Assembly (NCBI RefSeq): GCF_901709675.1
Contig: NC_051099.1
Location: 5,952,001 to 6,016,000, forward strand
From: Syngnathus acus
Lineage: Eukaryota; Chordata; Actinopteri; Syngnathiformes; Syngnathidae
DNA length: 64,000 bases
Direction: 5' to 3'
Positions 10,223-23,255 of the stretch are shown here, one piece after another. The translations under genes were made by a program, and so were the position numbers. Positions within the stretch are counted from its first letter, which is position 1, and the number at the start of each line of letters is the position of its first letter. The notes under the pieces are model-generated. The model was not told the origin of the DNA, did no database searches, and was given only the letters and a program-made list of their open reading frames with translations.

Positions 10223-13200
10223 CTACATGAAGTGCATCTGCAGTCAAAGGATGGTGATAAATTGAGGGTGAGCGAGTTCATCAACAACTTATCAAATGTT
10301 AAGCAATTCATTGACGGCCATTGCTGGATGAAGGTCGAATCTTACGATTGTGAGGTATCTTTGCTACTGTTCAGTACCTGCGTCCCCGGGATGGGTCCGA
10401 AGGGATTAGTGGGTCTCAGGACCGGCTGGTTGTACATAACAGGCTGCGGGGGCATCATGGGAACACCCCCCATGTGATGGCTCATTTGAGGGGGGAGCTG
10501 CTTACAGATTGCAGGGGGGAAAAAAAAAAAGGTTAAAAGTACATCATGTCAGATCATACAAAGTTGATTCATTGTGTTACCATTCCATAGACAGGCACTT
10601 GGGGGGTTGTCATAGGAAAAGCTACTGGAGCTGGAGCCTGTAAGGAAAGATAACAACCCCCCCGTTTAAATCTCTTAATATAAAGGCAGATGCATAACAT
10701 GGATTGATGAAGTGCCTTGGGTACTTACATAGCCGGTGTAGATCACTCCATTCTTCGGAGGCAAAACAAAATACAATGTTATTCGGACCGTACAGTTCAC
10801 AAATCCTAATTTTCCTTGAAATCAAAATCAGCAAAAGGCTGCATTGTCAGATACCTCTGAAAGATTATACTGACAAATGATCCTAACGTTGGTTTAAATG
10901 CACGTAATTTCTTAACATGGCCGTTGCGCGTTACCATCTGAGGGACAGGCATGGGAGCCGGAGCCATGGGATGAGGAGAGTGAGTCCAGTTTGTGCTGGT
11001 GCACATAGTTTTGGTCTGCCAGCCGCTCCCCCCTGTCGGCTTCTTCTCCACCAGCTGACTCCACTGCAGCTCAGGCCTGTTGCGCACAAACATGCACTTA
11101 AGAGACCTACGGATGATTAAAAAGCAGTCCGCCGGCCCCGCCACCTCACCTTTTGGCTTGCGTCCCCCCAAATTGCAAGTCTAAGAGGAGTAAAGCAAAT
11201 TAGCGCCAAGTAAGTAACCTCTATGTAAAGTCATCAAGCTAATACTCACTCCCGACGAGGTTGGCTAATGAAGAGTCCAAATCGCTGGGGAGCATCTTAC
11301 CAGAGTGCAGCGGGGCTCCGGGGTTGTGAATCTGAGTGGGCGGGATCGGCTTGAGCAAGTCACCTAAGAAAGTCGCCATGGTTGTTATCAGAAAAGAATT
11401 GTGTTGTTGTCGTTTTTGCACTGTACATCTGCACTGTACCTCCCCAGGCGTTGTTGGGCACAGTGTGTGTGGTCTGAAGGGGGGCAAAGTGGGGCTGCAA
11501 GGTGAACAGCTCACCGGTCAAGTTTGGCACACTGCAAAAAAGACACAAAAAGCTAAATTATCTAGTCTGGCATGTGGTGGCTTATTTAAGGGTGGGGGTC
11601 GTGCCCCCAGTGCCACCGCTCTACCTCCGCCACTGCTGATCAAATGTTCCATGCATGAATTCTAAACTGAGAGGTTGACGTATTTCTTCTCATAGGAACT
11701 CACTGGTTGTTGACGGCTACAAGGGGCGAGCTGGAGAACAGGTCCGTGGCTCCCCCGCTGCTGTTGGCACTGCCCACCGATTGGGTGCCGGGCGACGCGT
11801 TGGGCGTCTGGATATCGATCATCTTATGACCGTCGTCCTGCACGTACAAAGTGGCGATGCGGTGGCTATCGTGCGCATGCTAATCGAGGGAAAGCTAACG
11901 TGAAACATTTCTCACCTTGTGTTGCTGCAGTCTGTTGTCGTCGGTCTTGTCATCCATTCGACTGAGGGAGATCCCGGTACTGGAGAGGGACGACACCGTG
12001 CTGGACAGAGTGCTGGATCTTACGGTATGGTAACACACACGTACATAAAACACATTACAGTGGCACCACAATTTGTCTCGTGGGTGAGATTGTAACTAAA
12101 ATGAAAGTGCCCCCCCCCCCCCCCTTCTATACTGTAAGACATCATTTTAAATCTAAATCCGCAATCGTACCTGCTGGCAGTGGAGAGGTCTTTGAGCTTC
12201 CGGCCTTCCAGAGAAGCTAAATGTTGCTCCAGAGCCTCCAGGAGCGAGTTGGGAGCCTGAGGAGGAAGGAGGTTGAATGTCGGGAAGCAGACATATTAGA
12301 ATTCTCAGCAAAGTGGTTTCAAAAGTGGGACATTATCACTCCTGTTTCTCATCATCCTGCTCATCACCCACACACACAAAGCAGCACATTTCCCTCAAAT
12401 TGAAAAACGGATCTACTCTACGACAGCTCTTTTTTTCTTTTTTTTTGTTGCTTTCATCAGGTTTGGTTGTCCGGCATGCACAGATCAGCTCCGTCATGCA
12501 GATCCACAACTATCACACCTCTATTCCATGCAGACTGCCAGCACCAAGGTCCTTTATAATCAACACAAGCACTACACAAATCACAGTCCAGAACATCAAG
12601 AGTTACCCCTTGGATTCCACTGTCAAATCCAATCCAATCCAATTTGCTCTTTCATTGTGGAAAGTGCAGCAATTTGACAGCACCGAAAACCAAGGAAGCT
12701 AACTTTGAAATGAAAACGTCTGATGAGGAAAAAAAAAAAAACAGGTATGCATACTGAGCATACTGTGATCTTTTTCCTCCAAACATTTTTTAAATTTTCA
12801 TTTCATCACAGTGCACACATATTCAGACACAACAGGCAAAGAAAATAAATGTCTTGTATACTTATTTTTAAAAGGGGAAAGGGGGAAAAAGACAGTAACG
12901 TGAATTCTGGATGTCCTTCTCCAGAGAATACGCTATGGAAGTTTCAAAGTAAAAACAGACACATACAATTTCTAGTGCTCAGTCGAGGCGTGTCGTTGAA
13001 TAGGCGCGTATAAGGTCTTCATAAGCACTACAAACACGGCGGGGTGCTTTAAAAATTAATCACTTCCCAATTTGTCCAAACGAGAAATAAATCCGTAAAG
13101 GCTTTTGGCTGTGATATGCAGTGCTGATGAGGACATTATGTGCGCCTGTCCAAGGCGTATTTGCGGAAAACCTACGTCATTAAACCATTCGCTGCTCTCC

Positions 13201-16200
13201 CCACAGCTAATGCAAAGTGACCTGATTCTCTAATGGACTCAGTTGTTCTCTTTGAGTGTGTGTTGTTTAACGAAGAAGAAGAAGAAAAAAAAAAAACATG
13301 GCGTCTTTAATCCTAACATCTCAAAAACCCCGCTTATGGAGGAATACACCATATGGCCAAAAGTATTGAGACACCCAATTTTTGCATTTTAAAGTGATGA
13401 CTGCATTTTTTTTTTAAACAAATCATTCAATGAATTTAGTTGACATTACATTTCTTTGTTGACTAACTGGGACACATCACATGGTTGGACTGCTTTATAG
13501 GGAGTTCAAACTTAGTTCACCAACCTTTCAAGGCATTCCGGACGCTTTTGTGCTTATTTACCGAGCCACCAAATCACGCGTGTTAAGTTGTGCAAAGTTC
13601 AAATAAATATACAAAAGAATGGCATAGAAATATTTATAATAAATATTAAATCTTTTTAATACAAAAATACTTTTTCCCAAATGGTGTATCTGACAGATGA
13701 AGAAAAAAAAAAAGAAGCCAGCTTAAAAAATGTTGCTTCAAACCACAAAGAGAATGTAATTTTCTTTGAAATGATTTGTCGCTCGTTTGTGTAAATTGTG
13801 CCTTTTTTTGTGCTTTCTCTTCTCTCTAGAAGTAAGTTGAAATGTAAAGGGGGAGGAAAAAAAGGAGACGTGGAAGGCGAAGTGATGAAGAGAGAGGGCC
13901 AGCTGCAGTGTGGGCAGGTCTGTAGGGTGAGTAGGGAACGGGAGCGCTTTAGAATGAAGCGTTATGGGATCGATCGGATGGATTTTTCGACGCTGCTCGA
14001 TTGGCGGCTTGTGATGAGATGCGGACTGACCTGTGTGAGATCGGGGCTGTCGCCCTGATCTATCCCAACTTGCTGTGTCACAAAAAAGGAGGGGGGAGGA
14101 GAGGGGGAATGGGAGGAAGGAGGGAGGGAGGCAAAATAAAAATGAACCAAATGTCGTAACAAAACCAGGAGTAGAGCAAACAGACTGCAGGGTTTTTTTT
14201 TTTTAAAGAGGGTATGGAGGGATAAAGGTGAGCGGAGGAGGAAGAGGAGGAGGAGGGAGAAAGAAGAATCAAACCCGAGCATTCATTACTCCATGCAGAG
14301 GCTGAAACAAATAGAAGACAACACGGGGGGGAGAGGGGGAGGGCGCATGCACACGCCTACAAACACCTAAATACACACACACACACGCACATACACACAA
14401 ATACATGTGCACATACACGCTATTTAAAATGAATGCTGCAAGGCGAGACAACAGGTCACGTGACATCAACTAATGTTGACTTTGAACGCTAAGAGGAGGG
14501 AAGGAACATACACACGCATACACACACATTGAAGTTAAGACATGATTGGCTCCTTCAAGTCAACGTTAGTCTACTTCTCAAACCGACTTCCGAAATGGGA
14601 GCAAAAAAGCAAGCGGTGAGGATGCCTTTTAAGCGCAAGGACTAGCTAAGTTACCAAAGAAAGAGAAGACAGAAGGATAGAAAGGTCAAAGAGGCTTGGG
14701 CATGCAGTGCAGGCTTTTGAAACAGGCAGCGCTCCAGGGCGTCCTCCAGTGGACGCTCAGTGCTATTGTCCCTCTGACTCAGCTGTTACTAGCTGACCCG
14801 ATAACTCTCTCCCTGTGACTTCCAGGTTATCTTAATGTTCTTATGATTCACCTGGTAGATAAATATCCTGAAGAAAAAAAAAAAATTCTAAACCGGCGTC
14901 CATTCCCGCCCTCTCGTCCTCGTCCGTCCCCGCGCTCCTTATAGCCTACCTCGGAGGACCCCGCCCCGTCCCAAACGTTACCTCGGCCACTTTGAGAAAC
15001 TCGGACAGTTTGGTCATCCTGTTGAGGAAGGTCTTGTAGAGCTCCAGCGCCTCTTTGCACTGGTTCTTCTTCATGTCAAAGTACTTCTCTGCGTAGGGAG
15101 GGTGACAAAATGAGCACGGTTACACCATGTCAACAATAAAGGAGACGTGTTGTGCAATCCCCCCGCCCATGATTTAGGACTATCTCATTAGGACAGACAT
15201 ATTTAGAAATGTTCCACCTTGGCTCAGGTAGGACACAATTGTCCAATGTCTACGTGTTGACTGTGTGTACTTTTCACCCAGCATGTTGATGACGCCCTCG
15301 TTGTACGCGGCAAACAACCGTATGGAGTCTTTGAAGAGCAGCATGAAGGCAGTGTTGATGACGCCGTTGCTCAGCTCGTTGGAGTTGGGCTGCAGGTCAA
15401 AGTGCACGCACGTACGCTTTAGTGAAGCCGAACACCGCACCTGATGATGATGCCCGCTGTTTTGTCTTAGGTGCTACCTGAAAATCCAGCAGTGCGTCCA
15501 GCTGGTTCTGAATGATCGGCAGCGTCTTAATCAGCTTATCCGTGTTCATGGTGCGCATCACGCCGTCGACCCTGGTAACAAACGCGGACACGCGTTAGCT
15601 TGCACCCGGTTTACATCGCAATTAAAGGTGACATTGCCTAGTTTGAAGGGGTGGTCCTATCTTATGCAAATGAGCCACTGCTGACCCCGCCTCCTCTATT
15701 GTAGTAACAATTCCAAGTACAGCTTTTGTTACCTTGACAACCGGGGGGCGGAGCTAGCAACTAGCAAGCTAATGATCTAACTAACGAAGATGCACGCGGT
15801 CATTATTGGGCTTATGTTTACGGTAATTGAGTGTATTACCCTCGCTTCATCTTGGTGAAGTCCACCGCCGCTAACCGGAACGACATGGCTTTTTCGTTCA
15901 GGTAGCGACTGTAGCGTCTGATGAAGGTGGACATGTTGTATCCTGAAGGGAGGGGTGGGCAAGTTGTATTTGTATTAGTTAAGTCATCCAAGCACAGCAC
16001 TCAGTTTTTGTGTACCCCGCTAAAATCTAATCAAATAGTGATTGATTAGGTGTCCCAATATTTTTGTTGCCGCAGACTTATTGCCAGCGTTACAGTGCCG
16101 GGAAGAGACAGGAAGTCATTCAATGGGCAGAACAGCTCTGCTGAGTCAAAGGGGGGGGTCATAAATCACCTTGTAGCGCGGCCTTATCTAGAAAGTTGTT

Positions 16201-19200
16201 GAGGTTGAAGAGCGTGTTTCTGGAGGCGACGTACTGCATCAGTCTCTGGGGTGGGGAGAGAGAGAAAAGAGGAGAGGGAAGAGTCGACGACGTGCTCGTG
16301 TTCCACGTCGTTACGTCTGTCGCAGACAGGAGTTTATGAGCGAGAGGTATCATTTGTCCACATAAAGACCTCAACTCTTCTGAATGACTTTTAAGGATGT
16401 GGACCTAATAAAAGACTCGCTAAGTCAAATTGGCCCCAATGCACTCAAAGTCTTGCACCAGCAAATACAATATCTGCATTCATTAACCCTGCAGTGTGAC
16501 ATTATTTGCAATAGCATATCTGACATTGAAATATAGTCCTTGGCACCGAGGATCTACGCCAGAGCTCTACTTTTATACGAGACAGAGCTTCAGTTCCATT
16601 CCTATGGTGGCCACTGACTTGTGTTTGTGTGTGTCGTTCAGCGTCCTCACCTCGTTGCCGTACATCATGAGGTGATGCGTGGCGATAAGTGCCTTGAAGA
16701 CCACGATCCAGCTGTTGCTAGCCGTGCGCTCCAGCAGCGTGTCCGCCAGGTGAGGGATGCTGACATTCAGCTCGTTGGTGCAGTGGATCAGGTCTGCGTG
16801 GTCGAGTACAAAAGATCAGAACGACTTTATTTTACAACAGCCTACTTTGCAGTCGAGACACACGTGGCTAATAAAAATATTCGGCAGTATGTGCAACTGT
16901 GTATGTAAGCAGTTATAAGTAACTGCTTATATATACAGTGCAATAGAAAGAATGTGAATAGTCACTAGCATGTATGCAAGTGAGCAGGATTGTCTGCGAT
17001 CACAACAAAGGAGTGTTGAATAGACACGCAAAGATTGACGAGTACTGGAAATGAGCACGGCTGACATTTACGAGCCTTTAAGCTCCACCTCTTTCTAACT
17101 GGTAGCTACCGTGAAAGAGATAAACGGGTCGCGTGCCAAAACTGTCGTTTATGAGGGGAGTGCGCTGATGTATACGTCCATAGAGGTTCAATACAAGACG
17201 ACAGATCGATGAGCGAATCATTGTTCAACAGTAGTCAAGGTACAGGTGGAGGACGAATTCATTGGCTGGCCGTAACTCGGAGGCTCTCGTCAATAGAAAA
17301 TCCCGGCAGAAGATGGAGAGTTACACTCTAAAGTCGATCCAGCGGCGGCACTCAATCAACATGCCTCTGCGCATAATGTGAGGAAATGAATAGGCCTGCG
17401 ATGAATAATTAACCTCATTTTTTTCTCCCTCCCGTGGAGATGAAAAGGAAACAAAACCCGAGCTGACTCCTCACGTCTCGCCCTCTCGAGACGTCCATCC
17501 GGCATGTGTATGCAAAGGCAAAATGACGGAATGAGTGCCTGAAACATGCTTATTCTGATTCGACTCTGTATAGAAATGCACTGGTGCATTTAAGTGGGCA
17601 CTTGAATACTGACAATAAGGCCGAATCGAAACATTTTCCCCTCTCACGATCAAAGTCTACAAAGGCCCAATTGTCGTATCACCGAACGATTGTCCTGCGC
17701 CATTATCCTCTGGTGGGGCGTGTTTACTGTTAAGAGCCATTTTCCTTCATCTGTTCAGAAATTGGACTATAATTATAATTGTTAAATGTCTTTAATATTC
17801 ATACAAATGTCATGCATGTGTTTGACGCTGATTTGGGATCACCAAAAACTGCGCCTTGTCAGAGAAGCTAGGCTAACTGTTAGCTTATCTAGAAAAGCAC
17901 ACTATGCTAGCTAATCTATCCACCTAATCTATGTACAAGCCATAAAAAGTCAATTTACATAATGTTTCTTCTTCAAATGTCATTTTTATATTATTTCTTT
18001 ACATGCAAATCACGACAGCGATGTTTGATTTATCTATTCAAACGACAACATTGAGCTGTATCACGCTGTGCACTGAGCGGTCACTCCGCGCTTGATGACA
18101 TAGTCGCATCGAATCCCGCTTCTGTCGCCCATATGAGCAGTCGCGGCTTAATGAAATCCCATTTACTCGGCGTGACGTGCTCATCATTCGCCACGCTTTG
18201 TAAATAGTTGAAATAGTCACAGAGACCGCCCCACTCGGCTCCTATCTCTTTGTCAAGGTCACGACACCAAAGGCGGTGATAATGAGAGCCCGCTTTGACT
18301 GGCTTAATGAGCAGCAAAAACAATGAATCACGGTTTTAGTGCAATGTGTCACCCGGCCTGGCGAGGGTGGGTCCGTAACATCTGGACTGTAAAAAAAAAA
18401 AAGTCCCTTGGTCGTCACTGAATTTAAATTTACATACACAATGCAACATTTGACTGCACTAAAACTCATGATTTGGAAACACAAATGATGAACTCTCCTA
18501 TAAAAAAAAACAAAAAATAAAAAAGGTTGCCCAGCCACAGTGAAGTCTGGGCAGTGTAGTTGCTAATGGCTAACACTAGCATCAAGTGCTAGCTTCCTGG
18601 CCTTTGACAAGTGGTGTCAGACAAAGATACAAACTGGAAGTTAGGGATGATTGTGTGGCTAATTCCAGTTTACTTGACTGCTACACTAACATTAGCAACT
18701 AGTCCTCTCTGTTAGCAAGCAATTAGCCACCAACTCGCTAACGGAATGCATGTCACGTGTTTGTAAAGGCTTTATTGCTGCTAACTGTAACACATTCCTT
18801 TACATTTGTTTTGCATTTTCTTTGGCTTTTTGTGAAATATATCCCAAAAATGTATAAAAATAGATACTACTAAAAATTAAGCTGAAGAGACTGAGTGCTA
18901 GCCACTGCCAGCTACGCTGCAATTCCTTATCCAGAGTTGCGTTTTTCTGTCACAATTACACGGCATTAACAATTCCATTCTTTCTACGCTTGTGCCTTTT
19001 ACATTTTGCCATGTTTTTTTTTGCGTATTTTTTTCCCTGCAAAAAATTAATATAACATAATGTTTTGGGTTGTGGTGAGCCCTTGTTAGCACAGAGGAAC
19101 ACACAATCATCACATGGCAAAGTCAGGACCAAGAGTCAGAGATGCGCAACAACTAGTCCACTTTACTTCCAGGAACAGTGTTTTATTTTTCATTACCACA

Positions 19201-21637
19201 GCGGCTACTGGTTTTTACCCTTGTACATCCATTAAGAACATTAAACTGTTACTCAGAATTGCTTGTACAGTTAACAAAAAAAACGTTCCGCTGCATTGTT
19301 TGCTCTCGTCTGCAGCAAAAGGTTGTGTGTTTTTTTTTTTTTTTTAATCCCCCTCGACAAGAAGCCAGCGTCTCATTATTTTCATCCCCATTGATTCCGT
19401 TCCATTTGCGGGCGAGAGCGATTCTTTAGCAGAAGCAAGTATGCGTCTCCTCTTTATGATCCCATTTAACGAGGCGAGCTGAGCGGGAGCAGACTCGTCT
19501 CATGAATTGTTGCTCAAAGACACAAAGACTGCCTCGTCGGGGGGCTTCCTTTACATTCACCGTGATGTACGGCGGCCCGTCGAGGGGCTCAAACCCACGC
19601 AGCCGCCTCATTGCAAACACACCTCTTTCCCGTGTCCTTGCTTGACCTTAAAAGCCCATCGAATGGAAACGAGAAAACAAAAGAGTGCGTTGAGCCAAGC
19701 GTGCAGTCCCTACTTAAAGCTTCTCTACCCTCTCACGGTCAGAATTAGTCAGATCACAAGCCAAAAAGCTCACGTAGCCTCTTGCTGGCTCGTTTAATCA
19801 GAAAAATCGCCATTTTTCAAACCGTTTGGACGCCGCCCCGGTGATGAAACATCCTCTGAAAAGCTCCTTGTGGCTGCGGTGACATTTACTGTTTTGAAGG
19901 TGGATGGCCTTGTGTTGTTTAGTAACTGCAGGGCCACTAAGCTAGCGGTCGAAACAACAATAAAGGACTGAATCCAATGAGTGTGGATTCACTTTAGCAG
20001 TTCATTTCATTACGGATGGAATAGAAAAATCACTTACTCGATTTTTCTATCATGTCACTGGACACAACATGAGGTACAACTTTAGGTGTAGCTACCCCAT
20101 TTTTCATGTCAATATTGCACAGTATACGTCAAATGGACACCGTCTCAATTACTCGTCAGGGCTTCCATTCATATGAGTCAAATAAACGCCTCCCTCAAAT
20201 AGATCCCTTCCGACCTCAGGAGACGAACTGTAACTCCAATTACAGTTCACAGTATAGCTAACTGCTGACACCATTTGGACTGCGTTGCTAACCAAAATAG
20301 CAGCACTAATCCAATCATATTTCTCAGAATAAACACCTTCTTGAATTAAACAGATGCCTTCCTTTTCCAATCACACACCTACCAAATTATGTCCTTGAGA
20401 CAAAATAACCACCCCCACTAAAATGGACACCTCCCTTTTTGCATCAAGAAAAGAAAATGTAACTAAATATTGCTAACACACAAACTAGTCAACTGCAAAT
20501 GACAAATTAAACAGTCACGTCTCTTGGAAAAGTAAATGCCTCAATCAAATATATGCCTCCATTTTCTCATCCAGATAAAACGAAAGTCGTGTTTGATAAT
20601 TAAATCACTCACACAAAGTAATTTGCTATTTAAACTATGTTTCTGACCCAAACAGCATCATTGAAGCATGTCTTTCAGATAAGATGGATACATAGGCCAC
20701 CACTTATAAAATAACAACACTCGCAAGGAGTTGTCATATGATAACACGCACCAGGCCGCACCCCTTAAAGGCATATACACTAAAGTACAACGGCATGTGC
20801 TTTATTTACACATTTTAAAACATTTTTTTTTTCCCTGATTGTGTGCCCTGCGATTGGCTGGCAACCAGTTCAGGGTGTCCCCCGCCTACTGCCTCAAGTC
20901 AGCTGGGACAGGCTCCAGCGCTCCCGCGACCCTCGTGAGGATGAGCCATTCAGATGATGGATGGATGTTTTCACATTCATTATTTTGAATAATTAAAAAC
21001 ACAACATCATTTTTTTCCATACAGACATATTCATGAAATTTCAATTCATGTCAATGAAGTCTGCCTTACCTATACCTTTTTTTTTTTTTTTTTTTTTTTA
21101 AGGCGTGCGTGCTTGATATATTACCTGTGCACTCCATTTGATTTATTACAGGGCCAAAAAACGCCTTCTAACCTAGTGATCCCTATATGTGGCTGGAACC
21201 CCCCCCACACACACACACCAATGCAAGCATAGGCAATTAGTAGTGTGCAGATAAGGACACCACACACACATACGCACACATGCATAAATGATAGTAATGC
21301 ACCAGTGGACAGTGAACTTGAATGTGAAGAAAGGGAAATGCTGCAGGATTTCATGATATTGCATTTAGGCCTCATAGATTACAGTTAGTGGATGAATAGT
21401 GGGTAATTAAAAGAGAAATACGAAGGGTAAAAGGCGTGTTTTTTGTCTGTGAAGCGTGCGTGCACTGATGGCATTTTGTGTGCGTGTGTGTGTGTGGTTT
21501 CACCTACAGTCAAGGTGCTTCTTCTTGGGTCCGCTCACTTCGTGCGTCGTGGCCTTGCACACGGCTTTGCTGATGGCCGAGCCGCTCATGCTGTGCTGCG
21601 CGGCGGCGATCCGGTCCGTCAGAGTCGGCCCGGACAT
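10223..21637 (-). CDS. picalm: Phosphatidylinositol-binding clathrin assembly protein (CALM)
   Basis: Nineteen coding exons join in phase (gene order): 21637-21508, 16793-16651, 16245-16170, 15942-15840, 15571-15478, 15389-15278, 15088-14982, 14072-14031, 12256-12171, 12018-11916, 11837-11704, 11531-11440, 11363-11250, 11180-11150, 11076-10935, 10752-10729, 10637-10581, about 10497-10378, and 10237-10223, giving about 574 residues. The start is [15 protein letters not shown]. The ANTH domain (about 1-290) shows KKKHLDY, the helices [19 protein letters not shown] and [11 protein letters not shown], and [13 protein letters not shown]; it binds PI(4,5)P2. The tail [30 protein letters not shown] and the C-terminal four-codon exon MHFM (human IQFM) mark PICALM rather than AP180. 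The tail keeps DLF and NPF peptides for clathrin, AP2 and EH-domain partners. The protein drives clathrin-coated vesicle formation and VAMP sorting. The middle is about 75 residues shorter than human PICALM. The fish paralog is unresolved. Confidence 0.93.
13340..13530. mobile_element. Tc1-like miniature element fragment in picalm intron
   Basis: The phrase ACCATATGGCCAAAAGTATT at 13350 is a hallmark of widespread fish Tc1-type miniature elements that I recall. Neither a matching far terminus nor a target-site duplication was found, so the limits are approximate. It lies in the 1.8-kb intron between the eighth and ninth coding exons of picalm, which otherwise holds only low-complexity sequence. 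Confidence 0.4.
20838..20970 (+). mobile_element. RTE-like LINE tail (fish interspersed repeat)
   Basis: The stretch reads CTGCGATTGGCTGGCAACCA, then AGTCAGCTGGGACAGGCTCC, and ends in GATGGATGGATG. This is the common fish repeat whose (GATG)n end fits an RTE-type non-LTR element, 5'-truncated. It sits in the 4.7-kb first intron of picalm (16794-21507), where nothing else coding was recognised. The family name is from recall. Confidence 0.6.
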
Positions 21638-23255
21638 GGTGGAGGAGGAGCGGCTTCGGCTGGAGCCTGTAGGAGGTGACGGGGATGGGGGGGAGTCGTA
21701 GTAGAGGACGATCAAAATGTCTTTAGTGGAGGGGAGGAGGTGGTGGGTAATGCCCTCTGCGAGGATCGGCCGTGTCTGCGAGGGGAGGATGATGAGAAGA
21801 AGGAGGAAGAGGGCAACGAGCAGCGACGAGTCATACGTTCGCTTAAAAAAAAGAAAAAAAAGAAAAGAAACAAAACTACCTTCGCCTTAATAGGAAGGCA
21901 TTTGGATGCGTAAATGAAACAAAGCTGAACGCCGGAACGTCCCGAGTGTCCCTGAACGCACCTCAGCCGATGCTGATGAGAGTGCGAATCAGGCTCGCGA
22001 GAAGAAAAAGAAAAATCACCAATTCAACATAAAATCGTCCATGATTCAACTGGCCTCCGTCAAAATACGACAAAGGGACATTTTTAGACTTCTTCCTCGC
22101 GTGTCCTCTCAAATCTCAATGTCTCGCCGCATGAACAACGTTCCCTTTCTGCAGCCGGTCTTCGTACAAAAGCCTGAATTCCTCTATAGAGGTCGCCCCA
22201 TAGGCTGGTGATGCGCGTGTGCGCGTGCGTGCGTGTGTCAGTCAAACTTGTGTGCAAAATGGCAGTGCGATGAATCAGGTGACTAAAAAACGAGACTGAG
22301 ATTGGGCCACTTCTCGAGTCAAGGGAGGGAATCTTAAAGCAGAAGGCATTAAAAAAAGGATTTATTCTTTTTTTTAAGGCACCAGCTGGTTCTTCATCAC
22401 CTCAGTGCACCCGGCCAATGAAATAGGGACAAATGGGGAAACAAATGCGCTTTTACTGTACATGATACATTTGATTATGACAAATTTTCCTACAATGACT
22501 GCAAAATATGTTCACTGCTCCACATCCAGACTGCAAATGAATGTTACATGTTCAACACCTCCATTGGCTAATTTAATAATCCATAACTATGACACAACAG
22601 TTAATATGGGGGCTCAGTTTCTGACAAATATTCAAAAATATTCGAGTGTGCAGGTATTTCATGTGATCATTTAAAAAGTAAGTTTTGCACATGCCCCCTT
22701 TTTTTAAGGAATGAAATTTAAAAAAAAAGTACATTACCTTTTGGTATTTTGCATGAAATTATGTTGTAAAAACACCTATGTCCTTATGAGAGGCTGTTTA
22801 CGTTGCTGCTGTTTTGGTTAGCAACATGGTTCACATGCGCTCAACTGGCTGACTAATAGAGAGATTTCAAGGGATTGCACGGGTGTACCTAATGAAAAGT
22901 CCAGTGGGTGTGTTTTCGCAGTCGTCACGAATGACAAAAGAACAACGGTGGCAACATAAGTAGGGCAGCATTAAGTCGATTGGATTGCACGTGCAATGTG
23001 GCGTATCGAGTGAATAGTTACTCGTGTGTTGCATCACAGAACTTAAACGGGATTGAACAAAATCAGCATGCCATGAACATGTGTTTAATAATTAATTCCT
23101 CTCATTATAAAACAACACTTTCACATAATTTACTACTTAGGCAGACACCTTTCATATTTTTCACATTCAGTTAAATGCTGAATAGATTCTTTTTAGAGCT
23201 GCTATAGTCCCTGATCCACTTCCTGCTTGTCTGTGATTGGCCAGGACGTGTCTCG

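Noticed and set aside
14081-14282. Poly-Ser/Pro/Leu frames on the minus strand in a picalm intron
   Set aside because: They arise from GGA/GAGG purine-rich low-complexity DNA and extend past the acceptor of the 14031-14072 exon.
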